Below, piece by piece: positions 1-9,440 of a DNA stretch of 64,000 nucleotides (position 1 is the stretch's first letter; each line of letters opens with the position of its first letter). Where the stretch lies: positions 32,394-96,393 of the forward strand of contig RFMZ01000207.1 of the NCBI GenBank assembly GCA_009927445.1, read 5' to 3'. The notes beneath the pieces were generated by a model. It did not search any database, was not told the DNA's origin, and saw only the letters and a list, made by a program, of their open reading frames with translations. Source of the stretch: Betaproteobacteria bacterium (GTDB taxonomy: Bacteria > Pseudomonadota > Gammaproteobacteria > Burkholderiales > Burkholderiaceae). The position numbers were made by a program, and so were the translations under genes.

Positions 1-427
1 GACGCAAGCTTTCTAAAACATCCCGAATATTCTGCGGAATCGATTGTGGCCTGTGCGTCTGACGATCTACATAAACATGCGTAAACTGCCCTAAAGCACA
101 AATTGCTTCCTCAGTATTTTTAAATATTCCAAGTCGATACACCACACTCGAATTACCAATTTTTTCAACACAAATACCAACTTGAACGGTATCTGGAAAA
201 CAGACTGAACGGAAAAATTGGCAGTGATTATCAACTACCAAACCAACCAAGGGACTATGGTCAAAATCCAAAACACCTTGTTCAAGCAGGTATTGATTGA
301 CGGCTGTATCAAAAAAAGAAAAATATACAACATTATTAACATGCCGGTATACGTCATTATCAGACCAGCGCGTCGTTATCTGTATAAAACGTGCAAAGTC
401 TGCTCTAATAAAAATTCGATCAGCCAT
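1..427 (-). CDS. Acyl-CoA thioesterase, 4HBT hotdog family (C-terminus cut off by window edge)
   Basis: Translating the minus strand from the ATG at 427 gives an open frame of about 142 residues that runs off the left edge, so the C-terminus is missing. Residues about 21-33 read RWSDNDVYRHVNN, the signature of YbgC/4-hydroxybenzoyl-CoA thioesterase-like hotdog enzymes: the Asp after the Ser and the HVNN segment line the active site. Members hydrolyse acyl-CoA thioesters in the cytoplasm; the substrate cannot be read from sequence. It lies 7 bases upstream of radA on the same strand and may be cotranscribed with it. Confidence 0.85.
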   Translation of the reverse strand, partial: MADRIFIRADFARFIQITTRWSDNDVYRHVNNVVYFSFFDTAVNQYLLEQGVLDFDHSPLVGLVVDNHCQFFRSVCFPDTVQVGICVEKIGNSSVVYRLGIFKNTEEAICALGQFTHVYVDRQTHRPQSIPQNIRDVLESLR

Positions 428-434
428 TACCGGA

Positions 435-1796
435 CTAAAAATCTTTTACTAAATTAAACGCCGCCTCGATACGCTCGACGGCATGTATTTCCATATTCTC
501 AAAAGATGCACCCTTGGGCATATTCGCTTTGGGAATAATTGCTTTCTTAAAACCTAATTTTGATGCTTCGCGTAGACGCTCCTGTCCACGTGGACATGGA
601 CGAATCTCCCCTGCTAAGCCAACTTCCCCAAACACAACAAGATCTTTTGGTAAGGCTTTATTTTTTAAAGATGATTGAATCGCCAGTAAAACTGCTAAGT
701 CAGCTGCTGGCTCAGTAATCTTTACCCCACCAACCGCATTTAGAAATACATCTTGATCAAAACAAGCAATGCCTGCATGACGATGCATGACTGCTAATAA
801 CATCGCTAAGCGATTTTGCTCCAAACCAACCGCTAAGCGTCTCGGGTTAGGAAGATGAGAACTATCTACTAAAGCTTGTATTTCAACTAATAAAGGTCTA
901 CTCCCTTCTTGGGTAACTAAGACACAAGCGCCAGGAACAGCCTCCGTATTGGGTGATAAAAATAATGCTGAGGGATTATTAACACCCTTTAAGCCCTTAT
1001 CTGACATCGCAAAAACACCTAATTCGTTCACCGCTCCAAAGCGATTTTTTATCGCTCGGATCAATCGAAAAGAAGACTGCGTATCTCCCTCAAAATACAA
1101 TACCGTATCGACCATGTGCTCTAACACGCGAGGTCCAGCGATATTGCCCTCTTTCGTTACGTGTCCGACTAATATGATGGATATTCCAGAGGACTTTGCT
1201 AGACGGGTGAGTTGGGCTGCGCATTCCCGGACCTGCGCAACTGATCCTGGAGCCGAGCTTAACGCCTCAGAATAGATCGTTTGAATCGAGTCTATGACTG
1301 CAACCTTTGGTCTGGCAAGCTCCAAATTACTCAGAATTTTTTCTAATTGAATTTCTGGAAAAACAACTAAATCAGGCGCAAAGCAGCCTGTTCTTTTAGC
1401 GCGAAGTGCAATTTGCGCAGCCGACTCCTCGCCACTTACATAAACAACGGATTGGCCTTCTAAGCTCAAGCCAGCTAAAGTTTGTAATAATAAGGTCGAC
1501 TTACCTATACCAGGATCGCCACCAATGAGAACTACTCCAGCATCCACTAGACCGCCTCCTAAAACACGATCAAATTCTGGGATACAGGTGGATATCCTCG
1601 CAAAATCCTCTAAATCGATATGCGCAAGAGTCTGCTGAGCACTAGCCTGCACAATGCCTTGATATCGATGATTAGGGCCCTGCTCAAGAGTCTCCTCTAA
1701 AGAATTCCATGCCTGACACGCAGGACATTGTCCTTGCCATTTTGGAAAAGATCCACCACAAAGATGGCAAGTAAATTGCGATTTAATCTTAGCCAC
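435..1796 (-). CDS. radA: DNA repair protein RadA
   Basis: RadA is a RecA-like, DnaB-type branch-migration ATPase of recombinational repair. The 453-residue product has the family layout: an N-terminal four-cysteine zinc finger (C10, C13, C24, C27), the Walker A loop GGDPGIGKS at 92-100, the RadA-specific KNRFG motif near residue 255, and a Lon-protease-like C-terminal domain. Length is normal. The start is a GTG at 1796 without a strong ribosome site; MAKIKS... fits the family N-terminus. It follows a small exported-protein gene by 8 bases on the same strand. Confidence 0.97.
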   Translation of the reverse strand: MAKIKSQFTCHLCGGSFPKWQGQCPACQAWNSLEETLEQGPNHRYQGIVQASAQQTLAHIDLEDFARISTCIPEFDRVLGGGLVDAGVVLIGGDPGIGKSTLLLQTLAGLSLEGQSVVYVSGEESAAQIALRAKRTGCFAPDLVVFPEIQLEKILSNLELARPKVAVIDSIQTIYSEALSSAPGSVAQVRECAAQLTRLAKSSGISIILVGHVTKEGNIAGPRVLEHMVDTVLYFEGDTQSSFRLIRAIKNRFGAVNELGVFAMSDKGLKGVNNPSALFLSPNTEAVPGACVLVTQEGSRPLLVEIQALVDSSHLPNPRRLAVGLEQNRLAMLLAVMHRHAGIACFDQDVFLNAVGGVKITEPAADLAVLLAIQSSLKNKALPKDLVVFGEVGLAGEIRPCPRGQERLREASKLGFKKAIIPKANMPKGASFENMEIHAVERIEAAFNLVKDF

Positions 1797-1804
1797 AAAT
1801 ATAC

Positions 1805-2308
1805 TTACAAAGGCGATGCACTACGATTTTGCTGAGCTCTTTTCTCAGAGTCTTTTCGACGCTCCTCAAGCTCTTCAATTCGTTTTGCACGTAAAATTTG
1901 TTTTTCCTCGAAAGCTTTCCGATTATCAGCCCGCTCTTGAATATTTTTGGGATCTTGCCGCTCGACAATTCGTAAGGTATCTTTTTCAGTTTTTATCATC
2001 TCATTGACTTCGCGTCGCCGGTCATGCATCGCTAACTCTTGCACGCGTACTACCTTGATCTCTTTTAAATAGGTTTGGCGTACGCGATCTAAGCAACGCT
2101 CCACAAAAAATAATTGATAACAGTGACGAACTTGGGTGTCATTGCGATACTGGACCCACTCTTTTTGAAGATCCAGATTATCCTGGACAACTTCCAGTTC
2201 AGCTAATTCTTGATCATGAACCAGTCCAGCAAATGAACTAGTAATGCAGACAACTCCTCCAAGACTTAGGATGAATAGAACAAGCAGCCTATAGCGCGTT
2301 TGCTTCAT
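1805..2308 (-). CDS. Small exported coiled-coil protein of unknown function
   Basis: I do not recognise a named family. The 167-residue product starts with a basic, hydrophobic Sec signal peptide (about residues 1-27, likely cleavage after SSFA). The rest is strongly charged, rich in Glu, Arg and Lys, and predicted by eye to be mostly coiled coil after residue 80. Two cysteines about 8 residues apart (CYQLFFVERC) could form a periplasmic disulfide. Its ATG overlaps the stop of the upstream sulfurtransferase-like gene in an ATGA arrangement, so the two are probably translationally coupled. Such proteins often precede radA in Burkholderiales (recollection, not checked). Confidence 0.7.
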   Translation of the reverse strand: MKQTRYRLLVLFILSLGGVVCITSSFAGLVHDQELAELEVVQDNLDLQKEWVQYRNDTQVRHCYQLFFVERCLDRVRQTYLKEIKVVRVQELAMHDRRREVNEMIKTEKDTLRIVERQDPKNIQERADNRKAFEEKQILRAKRIEELEERRKDSEKRAQQNRSASPL

Positions 2309-2652
2309 CCGCTTAATTGTTGCGTGAGATGAAATAAGTTAGTAGAACGCGCGCCACTTCGACAATAAGCCAAGACGGGCTTCGGTAACTCCTCCAAAAG
2401 AGCGGCCATTTCAAGCACTTGGTCACGCGTAATTTGCCCACTAATGACTGGTAAATACACAAAATGCAACCCTGCAGCCAAAGCCGCTTTTTCAATATCA
2501 GCTTGCATCGGTTGCTCACTACCGCCCTCTAAATCGGGCCGATTACCAATAATACTGCGATACCCTAGGGTAGCAATTTCAGAAATATTTTCGCTAGTAA
2601 TCTGTCCTGCAGTTGAAAAATTGGGGGTGTGTTCGGTGATAAATAGTGACAT
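2305..2652 (-). CDS. TIGR01244-type rhodanese/phosphatase-like protein (DUF442)
   Basis: The 115-residue product resembles the beta-lactamase-hydrolase-like / TIGR01244 family, a compact dual-specificity-phosphatase or sulfurtransferase-like fold. It has the expected FSTAGQ start, the IGNRPDLEGG segment and the catalytic P-loop CRSGARST near the C-terminus, where Cys is the nucleophile. In other bacteria relatives are linked to sulfide handling or act as orphan phosphatases; the substrate here is unknown, but metZ lies directly upstream. I chose the ATG at 2652 because GAGG lies about 6 bases before it; a TTG at 2676 would extend the protein into the metZ 3' end without a ribosome site. Confidence 0.8.
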   Translation of the reverse strand: MSLFITEHTPNFSTAGQITSENISEIATLGYRSIIGNRPDLEGGSEQPMQADIEKAALAAGLHFVYLPVISGQITRDQVLEMAALLEELPKPVLAYCRSGARSTNLFHLTQQLSG

Positions 2653-2662
2653 GTTTACCTCA

Positions 2663-3862
2663 TTAGTTATTTGCAATTGCCAAAAGCCCAGCCTGTAAGT
2701 CGTTTTTTAAGTCTGTAATATGTTCAAGCCCCACCGAAATACGCACTAATCCTTCTACTAGACCAGCCTTTTCACGCTCGGCAACTGGAACTCTGCCATG
2801 TGTAGTTGTCGCTGGATGGGTAATTGTTGTTCTAGTGTCGCCTAAATTAGCCGTAATCGAACAAATCCTCGTTGCATCAATGACCTTCCAAGCATTGGCA
2901 CGGCCACCTTTGACAATAAATGAAACAATCGCTCCACCGGCTTTTTGTTGTTGCATTGCCAGAGCATGCTGAGGATGAGACGTTAAGCCAGGATGCAAAA
3001 CTCGCTCAACCATGTCTTGCTCTTCTAACCAGGCCGCTAAAAGTAATGCATTTGCACTTTGTTTTTCTACCCGCAAGGATAGAGTCTCAAGTCCTTTTAA
3101 TAATACCCAAGCATTAAACGCAGAAAGCGTTGGTCCAGTACTGCGGTTGAAGGTGAAAACTTTGGAAATTAGCTCCTCAGAACCAAGTACTGCACCCCCC
3201 AAGACCCGACCTTGACCATCTAAAAATTTGGTAGCTGAATGAATCACCGCATCAGCACCAAGACTAAAAGGTTTTTGGAGGACCGGCGTACAAAAACAAT
3301 TATCAACCACAAATAGCGCTTGGGCACTGCGTGCGATTTGGGCTATACCAGCAATATCAGCAATTTGGGTTAAAGGATTAGAAGGACTTTCAATATAAAT
3401 TAATTTGGTATTGGGTCGAATAGCTCTTCTAAAATCATCTAGGTCCACTAAATCTACATACGTGGTTTCAATTCCAAAACGAGACAAAATAGTACTAAAC
3501 ATTTGGATGGTTGCACCAAAGACGGCCCTAGAACAAACTAGGTGATCACCAGCCTTTAAGTGGGTCAAGGTCAATGCAAAGATAGCGGCCATCCCTGAGG
3601 CAGTTGCTATACAAGCAGGAGTTTCTTCCAGAGCTGCTAGCCGATCTTGAAACATTTTGACCGTTGGGTTAGTAAAACGTGAATAAATAAAACCCGTCTC
3701 AGCATGCGCAAATTTATCAGCCGCTTCTGCTGAATTAGCATAACAAAAGCTCGAGGTTAAAAAAAGGGCCTCGGCGTGTTCATTAAAATCTGATCGCATA
3801 GTACCCGACCGAACTGCTAAAGTCTCAGGGTGAAGACCCTTGCCATCAAATGGTATCGACAT
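2663..3862 (-). CDS. metZ: O-succinylhomoserine sulfhydrylase
   Basis: A PLP enzyme of the Cys/Met metabolism family (about 400 residues) that makes homocysteine from O-succinylhomoserine and sulfide. Visible features are the N-terminal LHPETLAVRSG, the cofactor-binding YSRFTNPT segment, and SATKFLDGQGRVLGG with the Schiff-base lysine; GQGRVLGG rather than GHSD is typical of MetZ as opposed to cystathionine lyases. I place the start at the ATG 3862, preceded by GAGAAAG; a TTG five codons upstream is possible. It lies downstream of purF, as is usual in Burkholderiales. Confidence 0.92.
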   Translation of the reverse strand: MSIPFDGKGLHPETLAVRSGTMRSDFNEHAEALFLTSSFCYANSAEAADKFAHAETGFIYSRFTNPTVKMFQDRLAALEETPACIATASGMAAIFALTLTHLKAGDHLVCSRAVFGATIQMFSTILSRFGIETTYVDLVDLDDFRRAIRPNTKLIYIESPSNPLTQIADIAGIAQIARSAQALFVVDNCFCTPVLQKPFSLGADAVIHSATKFLDGQGRVLGGAVLGSEELISKVFTFNRSTGPTLSAFNAWVLLKGLETLSLRVEKQSANALLLAAWLEEQDMVERVLHPGLTSHPQHALAMQQQKAGGAIVSFIVKGGRANAWKVIDATRICSITANLGDTRTTITHPATTTHGRVPVAEREKAGLVEGLVRISVGLEHITDLKNDLQAGLLAIANN

Positions 3863-3947
3863 CAGTATCTTTCTCAATCAAACGAATCATTATTTGTTTT
3901 AATACTATTGCATCATTTGCGGTTACTTACCCACAATTACGACTATT

Positions 3948-5492
3948 TCATGAATCACTATCCGTTAACTGCAAATGGAGTTGTGACCTAGAAAAATCTG
4001 CATAATCACTGGCCCTATCTTCTATATCCTCCGGACTTAAACGAACCGCTTCTAAGGCATCTAGATAAGCAGTTGTAACTTTGCCGGCTAAATAAATGCC
4101 ATCAAAACAAGATGCTTCAAAATCACCAATCAACGGATTAATATCTCGTACCGCCTGCTTTAAATCGTCTAAGTCTTGATATATTAACTGATCAGAACCA
4201 ATCAATTTATTGATTTCATCAACAGTCCGCCCATGAGCAACTAATTCCCCGCGAGTTGGCATATCAATACCGTAGACGTTCGGAAAACATACCGGTGGCG
4301 CAGCTGATGCAAAAATCACCTTCCGCGCACCTGCACTCCTTGCCATCTGCACAATTTCAAATGAAGTAGTACCGCGCACAATGGAATCATCAACAATCAA
4401 AACAGATTTATTTTCAAACTCGATCCGCATAGCATTTAATTTTTGACGAACTGATTTTTTTCGTACAGCCTGACCCGGCATAATGAATGTCCGACCAATA
4501 TATCGATTCTTAAAAAATCCCTCGCGATATTCAATACCTAAATGCTTTGCCACCTGCATCGCCGCAGGTCTACTCGAGTCTGGAATAGGCATAACCACAT
4601 CAATGTCAGTAATATCTGTTTGCGAACGAATTTTTTTAGCTAAATAGTCACCCATGCGCATCCGAACATCAAAAATGGAGATACCATCCATGCATGAGTC
4701 AGGTCTTGCCATATACACATATTCAAATATACAAGGATTTAACTGCGCATCAGCAACAATTTGCCGACTGGCAAAATTACCATCTAAGTCAACAAATATC
4801 GCTTCACCAGGGGCTACGTCTCGAACAAATTCATAGCCAATACCCTCAATGGCGACCGACTCAGAAGTTACCATCCACTGTGATTTCCCTTGACCAACAT
4901 CCATTCGACCAATACATAATGGCCGAATACCGTTTGTATCCCGAAACGCTAATAAGCCATACCCAGCAATCATTGAGACAACTGCAAAGGAACCCTCTAG
5001 TCGCGCATAAACCTTTTCTAATGCATTAAAAGCGCTACTCGCATCTAGGCCAATGCCCTCCGTAGAATGCTGAATTTCATCAGCTAAAACATTGAGCAAA
5101 ACTTCCGTATCCGAACTAGTATTGATGTGTCTACGATCACGATAAGACATCTCTTCACGTAAGGTTGCAGCATTTGTTAAGTTACCGTTATGAGCTAAAA
5201 CAATACCAAAAGGTGCGTTAACATAAAAAGGTTGAGCTTGTTCTTCACTACTTGCCGATCCAGCAGTTGGATAACGTACTTGCCCAATCCCAGAATTCCC
5301 TTTTAAACCACGCATATTCCGCGTTCTAAATACATCTCGTACTAGACCATTGGCTTTATGCATATAAAAAGAATGCCCATTATGCGTGGCAATACCAGCA
5401 GCATCTTGGCCACGATGCTGGAGTAATAAAAGCGCATCATAAATCAACTGATTTACTGGGTCATTCGATACTACCCCAACAATTCCGCACAT
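3948..5492 (-). CDS. purF: Amidophosphoribosyltransferase
   Basis: PurF catalyses the first committed step of purine synthesis, PRPP plus glutamine to phosphoribosylamine. The protein begins MCGIVGVV, so Cys2 is exposed after Met removal as the Ntn glutaminase nucleophile. The PRPP-binding loop VLIVDDSIVRGTTS lies near residue 365, and the typical YMARPDS and CMDGIS segments are present. At 514 residues it is of normal length. It sits 15 bases downstream of cvpA, the cvpA-purF pairing known from many proteobacteria; a purine-responsive operator is not visible within the operon. Confidence 0.98.
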   Translation of the reverse strand: MCGIVGVVSNDPVNQLIYDALLLLQHRGQDAAGIATHNGHSFYMHKANGLVRDVFRTRNMRGLKGNSGIGQVRYPTAGSASSEEQAQPFYVNAPFGIVLAHNGNLTNAATLREEMSYRDRRHINTSSDTEVLLNVLADEIQHSTEGIGLDASSAFNALEKVYARLEGSFAVVSMIAGYGLLAFRDTNGIRPLCIGRMDVGQGKSQWMVTSESVAIEGIGYEFVRDVAPGEAIFVDLDGNFASRQIVADAQLNPCIFEYVYMARPDSCMDGISIFDVRMRMGDYLAKKIRSQTDITDIDVVMPIPDSSRPAAMQVAKHLGIEYREGFFKNRYIGRTFIMPGQAVRKKSVRQKLNAMRIEFENKSVLIVDDSIVRGTTSFEIVQMARSAGARKVIFASAAPPVCFPNVYGIDMPTRGELVAHGRTVDEINKLIGSDQLIYQDLDDLKQAVRDINPLIGDFEASCFDGIYLAGKVTTAYLDALEAVRLSPEDIEDRASDYADFSRSQLHLQLTDSDS

Positions 5493-5507
5493 AAGATTTC
5501 TTTCGAT

Positions 5508-6041
5508 TTATTTTGCTAACTGACGAATATCTGTCGCTTGTAGCAGAGTTTGTGCCCAATTATCAGGTAACCAATGCCGAACTATACCCACCACTAACTC
5601 AACCGCAGGTCGGCTCAAGGCATCTTTCCATTCATTACTTTTGGGTAAATCAGTCACTGCTAGTAAGGTTGATAAAATAACCACGATCAAAGCCCCACGT
5701 AAGAATCCAAATCCAGAACCTAAAACCCTATCTAAAAAAGATAAGCCTGCTCCAGACAATACCCGACTAATCAAGTTACCTAAAACTTTTCCAACGATCA
5801 AAACAACCACAAAAATAAGCCCAAAAGCAAGAACCATGCGTCCTGTAGAACCAATAGGGATTGCCTCTAACCAGGCTAATGCAATTTGACTAGAAAATTC
5901 ATAAGCTAAATATGCGGCAACCACAAAACTAACAAGGGAGATCAGTTCTTTGACTAAACCCCGAATAAGGCCAAGGGTAGATGAAATAACTAGGATTGCA
6001 ATAACAAAAAAATCAACCGTGGTAAACGCAAAAGTATTCAT
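5508..6041 (-). CDS. cvpA: CvpA family inner-membrane protein
   Basis: A 177-residue membrane protein of the colicin V production family. The first 120 residues hold about four hydrophobic segments (near 8-28, 30-48, 65-87, 105-125), with the family-typical LGLIRGLVKE and RVLGSGFGFLRG turns. The C-terminal 40 residues are soluble. Its exact role is unsettled: linked to colicin V export in E. coli and to envelope integrity elsewhere. It lies between a SPOR protein gene (11 bases) and purF (15 bases), suggesting one transcript. Confidence 0.92.
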   Translation of the reverse strand: MNTFAFTTVDFFVIAILVISSTLGLIRGLVKELISLVSFVVAAYLAYEFSSQIALAWLEAIPIGSTGRMVLAFGLIFVVVLIVGKVLGNLISRVLSGAGLSFLDRVLGSGFGFLRGALIVVILSTLLAVTDLPKSNEWKDALSRPAVELVVGIVRHWLPDNWAQTLLQATDIRQLAK

Positions 6042-6052
6042 TCAAATATCTA

Positions 6053-7018
6053 TTATTTTGTATCAACAATTTTTGGAGTTAAACCAAGTGCAACTAACTT
6101 TTTCTCGGCAATGAGTACCTCATCTCGACTTTTATAGGGTCCCGAGCGTAACAAAAAGAGAGTTCCACTATCGCCATCTTTTTTTCGCTCAACTACGTAA
6201 GTCGTAATCTTTTGTTCATTCACTATTTCCTCTAATTTTTTTAAACGCTCACTAGTTGAGAAGGCGGCAATTTGAATGTAGATTTTTTCATTTTTAGAAG
6301 GCTCTATTTTTTCTGGTTGCCCTCCAATCTCCACCTTATTTTCAGTCTTACTAGTAATCAAAGAGTCTAAAGCGGTTTTGTCAAACCGCGAATTATCACT
6401 TTTGCTCATCTCATTGCTTACCCGCTTGGGAGCCTCAGCAATAATTTCTTCACCAACATCCAGTTGCGGATTGGCATTTTTTAAGGGCACATTTTTTCCA
6501 AGATCTGCTTTATTGGCTGCAGATTTTGGGGGCGGTAACTCTGTTTCAGGACCCTCATTAGACCGCTGAATATTAGCTAACCATTGCCGTACATTTTTAA
6601 AAAATTCTTCAAAACTAGAAGCTGTTTCGACTGTAGTATCCTTTTTGTTATCCACTGGTGCATTAGAACTAGGACTTTTTTTCGAAGAACCCCCTGTCTC
6701 CAGGCGAGATACCGGTGGCTTAGGAGTGACCTCCGAATTGGTAGAAAGGGTCACCGAATTAATTACTTGAATGACAACATCATTATTCAGTTTCTTCGAC
6801 TCAGAATCGAATAATTTGGGTAAACCAATGACCGCAATGAGGAGTAATAAACTAGCGCCTAAAAGACGATGCCTCGATTTTTGAACTTCCCGATCTTCTA
6901 AAACCTCGGTGTCCTCTAAGGCGTTACCAGCGTTAGACCTCGCACGAAATGATGGTTCTTGGCGATGTGCCTGAGTATCTGGTTTATTTTTTTGAAAAAA
7001 AGTTGGCAATGAGATCAT
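6053..7018 (-). CDS. SPOR domain-containing protein (DedD-like)
   Basis: A single-pass inner-membrane protein. A short cytoplasmic, charged N-terminus is followed by a transmembrane helix at about residues 55-75 (LLGASLLLLIAVIGLP), a long low-complexity Ser/Pro/Lys/Asn-rich periplasmic linker, and a C-terminal SPOR domain (about the last 75 residues, IYIQIAAFSTSERLKKL...), which binds denuded septal peptidoglycan. This layout matches DedD-like division proteins in the folC-cvpA interval of betaproteobacteria. I favour the ATG at 7018; a GTG at 7039 is an in-frame alternative and neither has a clear ribosome site. Confidence 0.85.
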   Translation of the reverse strand: MISLPTFFQKNKPDTQAHRQEPSFRARSNAGNALEDTEVLEDREVQKSRHRLLGASLLLLIAVIGLPKLFDSESKKLNNDVVIQVINSVTLSTNSEVTPKPPVSRLETGGSSKKSPSSNAPVDNKKDTTVETASSFEEFFKNVRQWLANIQRSNEGPETELPPPKSAANKADLGKNVPLKNANPQLDVGEEIIAEAPKRVSNEMSKSDNSRFDKTALDSLITSKTENKVEIGGQPEKIEPSKNEKIYIQIAAFSTSERLKKLEEIVNEQKITTYVVERKKDGDSGTLFLLRSGPYKSRDEVLIAEKKLVALGLTPKIVDTK

Positions 7019-7091
7019 TATCTTGTTTTTGATGAGCACAATGAATTCAAGCTAAAGGACAGGCGCAAATGTGTGATGTATTAAACCGCTT

Positions 7092-7125
7092 AAAAATGAC
7101 ATGAATCAACCAAGAAAAATGACAT
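7092..7125. repeat. Pair of 11-base direct repeats
   Basis: AAAAATGACAT occurs at 7092-7102 and again at 7115-7125, in the gap between the folC stop and the SPOR gene start. No terminator-like hairpin is seen in this gap. The copies may be chance in AT-rich DNA. Confidence 0.4.
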
Positions 7126-7129
7126 CCAA

Positions 7130-8443
7130 CTAATGCTTCTGCGTCTGTAAATACAACAATACCCCAGAAACAGTGTAAAAGGACCCGAATGCGACTATTC
7201 TATCATTTTGCCCGGCTCTCTCAAGGGTTTTTTGATAGGCTTGTGCCACATTGGAGAATGTCTCAAAGCCAGAATCAGCTGTCTTTTTTACTCCTAAGTC
7301 TTGCAATGCCTGCGCAATTTGATTTGCCCTAGCCGCTCTGGGTGTCGGTAAATCAACGCAATACCAATAATCTACTTGGCCTAGCATTGGCTTTAATACG
7401 CCAAGCATGTCTTTGTCAACCATCATTCCAACCACCGCGTGCGTATAGGGGAAGTAACCCATCTTGGCAAGGCTTTGGGAAAGTGTGGCGCTAGCATGGG
7501 GATTGTGCGCTACGTCGAGAACGATATTGGGCTGACCTGGCAAAACCTGAAAACGCCCTGGTAAGTCAACCGATGAAAACCCATTACGGATATCTTGTAC
7601 GCCTACGGGTAAGATTTCTCGCAAACTAGTCAGAGCGGCTAAAACACCTGAAGCATTAAGTAATTGATTGGCTCCCCTTAAAGCTGGATAAGCTAAGCCA
7701 CCAATTCTGCGCCCCCTTCCCGACCAAGCCCACTGTAAAGTGTCTCCCTGAAAGTTAAAATCCTTACCCTGTAACCAAAGGTCTGCGCCTATGTGATGGG
7801 CATAGTCTACCAAACTATCAGGTGGCTGTGGGTCACTACAAATTGCGATTTTGCCAGATCGATAAATGCCGGCTTTTTCATAGGCAATTTTTTCGCGAGT
7901 ATCTCCTAAATAGGCTTGATGGTCTAGATCAATGCTGGTAATAATCGCACAATCGGCATCAATCATATTAATAGCATCTAAACGACCACCTAAACCAACC
8001 TCTAAAATCATGACATCGACTTCAGACTTACTAAATAAACTCAGGATTGCTAAGGTCGTAAATTCGAAATAAGTCAGACTAACTGGGCAAGCCATCGAAC
8101 TGCGCGCCTTCTCCACAATTCGGAAGTGCTCAAGTAAATCATCATCTGTAACTTCTTGCCCATTTATTCGAGCTCGCTCATTAAAACGGATTAAATGGGG
8201 TGAGGTATGGCATGCGACACGGTAGCCAGCGCTTAGCAATATGGCTTCTAAAAAAGCACAAGTGGATCCCTTACCATTCGTGCCGCCAACACTAATTACT
8301 GGACAATCAAGGGATAATTGCAGCGCCTCTTTAGCCTGTAAAACCCGACCTAGGCCCATATCAATGCCCACGGGGTGGGCTGATTCTAAAAAATTCAACC
8401 AACGCGTTAAATCAGGAAAATAATGTGGTTCTTTTGCTAACAC
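7130..8443 (-). CDS. folC: Bifunctional dihydrofolate synthase / folylpolyglutamate synthase
   Basis: FolC adds glutamate to dihydropteroate and then extends the polyglutamate tail of folates, using ATP. The 437-residue product contains the Mur-ligase P-loop GGTNGKGST near residue 54, the folate-loop region with TSPHLIRFNERARI, and DVAHNPHA in the C-terminal ligase domain. The reading frame opens with GTG at 8443, preceded by an AGG about 6 bases upstream; an ATG two bases further upstream runs into a stop at once. Its neighbour accD upstream is 23 bases away, as in the classical accD-folC pair. Confidence 0.96.
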   Translation of the reverse strand: MLAKEPHYFPDLTRWLNFLESAHPVGIDMGLGRVLQAKEALQLSLDCPVISVGGTNGKGSTCAFLEAILLSAGYRVACHTSPHLIRFNERARINGQEVTDDDLLEHFRIVEKARSSMACPVSLTYFEFTTLAILSLFSKSEVDVMILEVGLGGRLDAINMIDADCAIITSIDLDHQAYLGDTREKIAYEKAGIYRSGKIAICSDPQPPDSLVDYAHHIGADLWLQGKDFNFQGDTLQWAWSGRGRRIGGLAYPALRGANQLLNASGVLAALTSLREILPVGVQDIRNGFSSVDLPGRFQVLPGQPNIVLDVAHNPHASATLSQSLAKMGYFPYTHAVVGMMVDKDMLGVLKPMLGQVDYWYCVDLPTPRAARANQIAQALQDLGVKKTADSGFETFSNVAQAYQKTLERAGQNDRIVAFGSFYTVSGVLLYLQTQKH

Positions 8444-8466
8444 ATGGACCTAAAGGACAACAAAAA

Positions 8467-9339
8467 CTAAGAAATCGATTCAATGGGCTGCTTCAAAAGT
8501 AATGCTAATAAACTAGCCAACTCTGTTCGTAACTGCCGACGGTCAACAATCATATCAATGCCACCTTTTTGCAATAAGAACTCCGAACGCTGAAAGCCCT
8601 CAGGAAGCTTTTCTCGCACAGTCTGTTCGATCACACGCGGTCCAGCAAATCCAATTAATGCCCGAGGCTCAGCTATCACAACATCACCCATAAAAGCAAA
8701 ACTCGCTGAAATACCTCCCATCGTGGGATCAGTTAAAACACTAATGTAGGGTAGCCGCGCTTTAGCAAGAAGCGTTAACATAGAGGTAGTCTTACTCATT
8801 TGTAGTAAAGACAATAAACTCTCCTGCATTCGAGCCCCGCCTGTAGCAGCAATACATATAAAAGGTACCTTTTGGTCAATTGCCATTTGGGCACCACGGA
8901 CAAAACGCTCACCAACCACAGAGCCCATCGAACCACCCATGAATTCAAATTCAAAACAAGCAATTACCACCGGAATATTCAGAATGGAACCACCCATCAC
9001 GACCATCGCGTCCGTCTCACCACTTTGATCCATGGCATCTTTTAAACGATCAGGATATTTTTTGGTATCTTTAAATTTCAAAGAATCTATTGGTAAAACC
9101 TCTTGACCAATCTCATACCTGCCTCCCTGGTCTAAGAGATGCTCTAGACGGACGCGCGCCCGAATACGCATGTGGTGATTGCATTTTGGACATACAAATA
9201 AATTAGCTTCGACGTCAGTTCGGTATAAAACTGATTCACAGGCAACGCATTTAACCCATAATCCTTCAGGTACTGACTTACGTTGGGTTGGATCTGAGGG
9301 TTGTATTTGCGGAGGAAGTAATTTATCAATCCAACTCAT
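8467..9339 (-). CDS. accD: Acetyl-CoA carboxylase carboxyltransferase subunit beta
   Basis: AccD forms, with AccA, the carboxyltransferase that makes malonyl-CoA for fatty acid synthesis. The 290-residue product has the N-terminal four-cysteine zinc ribbon (CVAC near residue 32 and CPKC near 54) and the crotonase-like carboxyltransferase core, including [15 protein letters not shown] and [12 protein letters not shown]. The start [13 protein letters not shown] is the family N-terminus. It lies in the trp-accD-folC order conserved in proteobacteria. Confidence 0.98.
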   Translation of the reverse strand: MSWIDKLLPPQIQPSDPTQRKSVPEGLWVKCVACESVLYRTDVEANLFVCPKCNHHMRIRARVRLEHLLDQGGRYEIGQEVLPIDSLKFKDTKKYPDRLKDAMDQSGETDAMVVMGGSILNIPVVIACFEFEFMGGSMGSVVGERFVRGAQMAIDQKVPFICIAATGGARMQESLLSLLQMSKTTSMLTLLAKARLPYISVLTDPTMGGISASFAFMGDVVIAEPRALIGFAGPRVIEQTVREKLPEGFQRSEFLLQKGGIDMIVDRRQLRTELASLLALLLKQPIESIS

Positions 9340-9440
9340 TTATTTACTTTCATCAGTTTTTAGTTCGCCGGCTAAACTGCGTTTCATCAGAGAGTTTTAA
9401 ACTCCAGACAACGTTTTTAGAACCGAGCCGCTTGTTTACA